From: an uncultured Oscillibacter sp.
GTDB taxonomy: Bacteria; Bacillota_A; Clostridia; Oscillospirales; Oscillospiraceae
Direction: 5' to 3'
Assembly (NCBI GenBank): GCA_951800675.1
Contig: CATOKC010000156.1
Coordinates: 1-6,951, forward strand
DNA length: 6,951 nt
This document shows, piece by piece, positions 6,201-6,951 of the stretch; the first letter of the stretch is position 1, and each line of letters begins with the position of its first letter. The notes beneath the pieces were generated by a model. It searched no databases. It worked only from the letters and a program-made list of their open reading frames with translations, and was not told where the DNA came from. A program made the position numbers and the translations under genes.

Positions 6201-6951
6201 CCACATCGAAAACGGCATGGACGAGAAGCGGGAATATGAAACACTGCAAGAAGCGGAAAAAGTGGCGAGGGGCTACGTTGACGGCACGTTGGAGGACGAC
6301 GGCTTTGCCTATGAGGGCGCGGCTGTGTACGACCTGCTGGAAAGGAAATGGCTCTCCGTCATTGGGAATTTCCCGGTGCCGGAAACCCCTGCCGAAAAAG
6401 AGGAAGTCCTGCCGCCGTCCACGGCTCAACACAAGGGTGTGGAGAAGGTAGCGGAGTATCAGTTCGACCAGGATCGCATTGTTATCTTCCAATACCCCAA
6501 CGGCCAATTTTATAACCATTACGGCTTTGATGAACAGTGCGGTTTTTCCCAAACGACAGCGGGCGGCTTTGATACCTTTGAAGAAGCTGAAAAAGCATTG
6601 TACTCCCACCGGCCCAAGGCAGAGAAGGTTTTGGAACCTGATGAAAAAGCAACAGATACAGAAAAGGGCGCGGAAAGTTTAGCGGATGGGCACGGCCAGG
6701 ACGGTGATGTGCCAATCCAGCCCCCACCTGCACCCCGGCACAGGGCCAAGGTGTCCTCCTTTGTCCTCCATCCCGAAGTCCCCAACGCAGACCGGCATGA
6801 GTACCGTATCACCGATGACGCCATCGGCGTGGGGACACCAGGGACACGGTTTAACAACAATGTCCGGGCCATCCGTCTGCTGAAAAAGCTGGAAAGAGAG
6901 AACCGCTTTGCCACCCAGGAGGAACAGGCGGTATTGGCGCAGTATGTGGGC
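2953..6951 (+). CDS. Giant polyvalent ICE protein (ArdC-like N-terminus, MutS-I-like module, lead-in to N6-methylase/SNF2 helicase); 3' partial
   Basis: The frame is open from GTG 2953 to the right edge, 1333 codons without a stop. GGAGG (2940-2944) lies 8 nt before the start. Modules by residue: 1-110, ArdC-like N-terminus (LTTAAHNFKYSFRDQLLIYA, then FWNKHGRWVNKGTTGIALL and RHVFDMSDTNS) with no HExxH zincin; 110-265, helical; 271-395, Gly/Arg/Pro-rich linker overprinted by tnpV; 417-533, helicase-associated region (DGKFRIFEQF to TWKKAAKRIGQLVEAGRYLS); 564-622 and 648-700, small beta-rich units; 740-850, YSLQEFDRLMKQADDE to VMPDGRTFTERQDIGDG, possibly an LPD domain (LPD25 comes to mind, unverified); 874-964, MutS domain I-like; 1002-1222, three short modules; 1269-1333, ITDDAIGVGTPGTRFNNN and EEQAVLAQYVG, the usual lead-in to the adenine methylase/SNF2 part. 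Such proteins are thought to enter the recipient during conjugation and protect or remodel DNA there; for this protein that is inference. Helicase and methylase motifs must lie beyond the window. Confidence 0.93.
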   Translation, partial: MAKKPGPIVRLAAQTARQIFANSGNYMAFLTTAAHNFKYSFRDQLLIYAQKPDATACAQTDFWNKHGRWVNKGTTGIALLVDTKQGYKLRHVFDMSDTNSRVGRTVPVWQMRPQYEGAAVEALENSYGEFSDKTDFAACLLETAKVIVEDNFGDYYTELCRFKAGSLLEELDDLNTEVWFKRLLENSVAYIMLTRCGIDPQEYFSGEDFARVFDFNTLETLSILGGAVSDISEMPLREIASTVLPLYWEEEKQNRTFAGNPDRQYNDGRVKRERSVGHGTDVPNGERLPPAQPGRAGGTEGRKIWDAAAQLPQKPQERLLHGDASQRQTGRPSGEDRPGGHRDGGTADSADSAGAGRDGGTESVRRDEVGGPDEQHPGSGGGSNAGGADLHRRVSDPLPTEEEQKAAIQAAEDEQSSAFAISQEDIDAILLHGSGIADGKFRIFEQFETAHSSTENTSFLKEEHKSTAYFTVSTDKKIRAWFDRSGVKISIGDLSKPDAEVTLTWKKAAKRIGQLVEAGRYLSPAEKEKYLEYQRQESVPGPVAATPEPEHDELNPPPAPPKEYRLTLGATVYLGVQGYELLAFDEQTVRLFDPAFPIINKELPRKEFDRLLAENPMNDGLLQEMEDVLPAEPAEPDTPGYDLGFGHLGSGVTVWNRLELRYGDYKTIAHIAPDRTVTYYEDGLPEDVRAQIEEFAATSTMTISATQDAPVFSTPPLVREPAVAPAEAGEPTYPPRELPYIFCEWSESVVFQDKTAYSLQEFDRLMKQADDEYIAGRTAAMAKYGTWQKWYDANDPEYNAFLGYDKVKFTLVMPDGRTFTERQDIGDGVGGVLDFLGIYDKYREIVPVLRETVRKEEEAAQSGPVPQPELASGRFWDAYNSIKEHNPDSLVLYQVGDFFELYGGLEGEDARSAAVALDLTLTIRNIPEYGRVSMCGFPAHKLEDYVKRLNGKGFDVVVAALEHNRHVPVVFPAQPSEKAEQKADNFSDIDPAADTPPAPERFSLIETERGYAVWDDVQGGIYVDSEGVQEEFTSEWQAEDYLKQIKQAEAERSAGSSADGRSSNRDIPSPQTQPRRYQVVVYHHIENGMDEKREYETLQEAEKVARGYVDGTLEDDGFAYEGAAVYDLLERKWLSVIGNFPVPETPAEKEEVLPPSTAQHKGVEKVAEYQFDQDRIVIFQYPNGQFYNHYGFDEQCGFSQTTAGGFDTFEEAEKALYSHRPKAEKVLEPDEKATDTEKGAESLADGHGQDGDVPIQPPPAPRHRAKVSSFVLHPEVPNADRHEYRITDDAIGVGTPGTRFNNNVRAIRLLKKLERENRFATQEEQAVLAQYVG
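3772..3776 (+). promoter_or_regulatory. Internal Shine-Dalgarno site of tnpV
   Basis: AGGAG, 8 nt before ATG 3785, lies inside the giant reading frame (it spans the Glu-Arg-Ser codons). It favours ATG 3785 over GTG 3767 and indicates that tnpV is translated independently from the same message. Confidence 0.78.
3785..4135 (+). CDS. tnpV: TnpV-family transposon protein, nested in the +1 frame inside the giant gene
   Basis: The protein has 116 residues from ATG 3785, with AGGAG (3772-3776) 8 nt upstream; an in-frame GTG at 3767 has no such site. The sequence matches my memory of the TnpV family found with Tn4451-type elements: MELTYRMENGYRLPNL at the start, KYGMLRRSYLKNHR, LLSGRLDAHLEKIDREA, then GVTEELKASDEMKWVGLMNN and a final AEEATLAELIY. 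The length is normal for the family and no part seems missing. To my knowledge its function is not settled. The whole gene lies within the giant frame, which stays open across it. By hand count about 98 of 116 codons end in G or C, like ordinary genes here, so this frame looks like the older, selected one. No TnpX-type recombinase is present in the window, so tnpV is not part of a complete transposon here. Confidence 0.86.
   Translation: MELTYRMENGYRLPNLDVPEAPKVGKYGMLRRSYLKNHRSAYYTGMLLSGRLDAHLEKIDREATEMVERLTAQIAREQGVTEELKASDEMKWVGLMNNIQAAAEEATLAELIYTDV
5363..5390 (+). repeat. Near-perfect palindrome in the giant gene
   Basis: ATGACAAGG (5363-5371) is the exact reverse complement of CCTTGTCAT (5382-5390), and the inner TGAA/TTCA continues the dyad with one extra C at 5381. 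It encodes YDKVKFTLVM. It could be a chance codon-level palindrome. Confidence 0.6.
5572..5844 (+). other. MutS domain I-like (mismatch-recognition) module of the giant protein
   Basis: Residues about 874-964 follow the MutS N-terminal domain almost step by step. FWDAYNSIKEHNPDSLVLYQ matches the region before the mismatch loop, GDFFELY matches the GDFYELF loop of E. coli MutS, ALDLTLTIR matches LDISLTKR, VSMCGFPAHKLEDYVKRL matches IPMAGIPYHAVENYLAKL, and NGKGFDVVVA matches NQGESVAI. The mismatch-reading Phe and Glu (Phe36 and Glu38 in E. coli) correspond to F898 and E900 here. About four residues are inserted after the loop (around GGLEGEDA). No other MutS domain (connector, lever, clamp, ATPase) follows within the window. 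Confidence 0.85.
6757..6951 (+). other. Lead-in module to an N6-adenine methylase/SNF2 helicase region (cut by the window edge)
   Basis: The last 65 residues (HEYRITDDAIGVGTPGTRFN, AIRLLKKLE, EEQAVLAQYVG) resemble the conserved segment just before the adenine-methylase part of ICE giant proteins. In those the next residues are usually Trp-Gly-Gly. The window ends after ...QYVG, so this predicts what follows. Confidence 0.65.

Noticed and set aside
6187..6204. GTGGTGGT/ACCACCAC inverted repeat
   Set aside because: The gap is only 2 nt, and it is explained by simple Val-Val/His-His codons; low information.

Overview
The window looks like part of an integrative conjugative element (ICE or conjugative transposon) from a gut-type Clostridia genome, something like an Oscillospiraceae or Lachnospiraceae host. 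I infer this from the fairly high GC, strong AGGAGG-type ribosome binding sites, a phage/ICE-type cytosine-5 methyltransferase, a TnpV-family gene and the N-terminal part of a giant 'polyvalent' ICE protein. The host assignment rests on remembered family resemblance, not on a search.

Everything runs on the + strand and the window is essentially 100% coding. From left to right it holds: the C-terminal part of a cytosine-5 DNA methyltransferase (3-815, open at the left edge) that unexpectedly ends with a second copy of the start of a methyltransferase domain; three unrecognised but ICE-typical small genes (821-1774, 1771-2325, 2333-2647); a small winged-helix-like gene (2644-2949); and one uninterrupted frame from 2953 to the right edge (at least 1333 codons). 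Genes are 3-7 nt apart or overlap by 4 nt (GTGA), so they look like one translationally coupled operon. I see no promoter, terminator, RNA gene or CRISPR array.

The giant protein is a chain of modules joined by Pro/Glu-rich linkers. An ArdC-like N-terminal region comes first, followed by several small ICE-associated domains, a MutS domain-I-like module that keeps the Phe-x-Glu mismatch-reading motif, and finally the conserved lead-in to an N6-adenine methylase/SNF2 helicase module, where the window stops. Together with the cytosine methyltransferase this suggests an establishment or anti-restriction cassette that protects and processes the element's DNA on entry to a new cell (inference).

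The most striking point is that a complete tnpV gene (3785-4135), with its own Shine-Dalgarno site, lies entirely inside the giant gene in the +1 frame. The giant frame stays open across it, and there it encodes a Gly/Arg/Pro/Asp-rich linker with inverted third-position GC. This is a clear case of overprinting.
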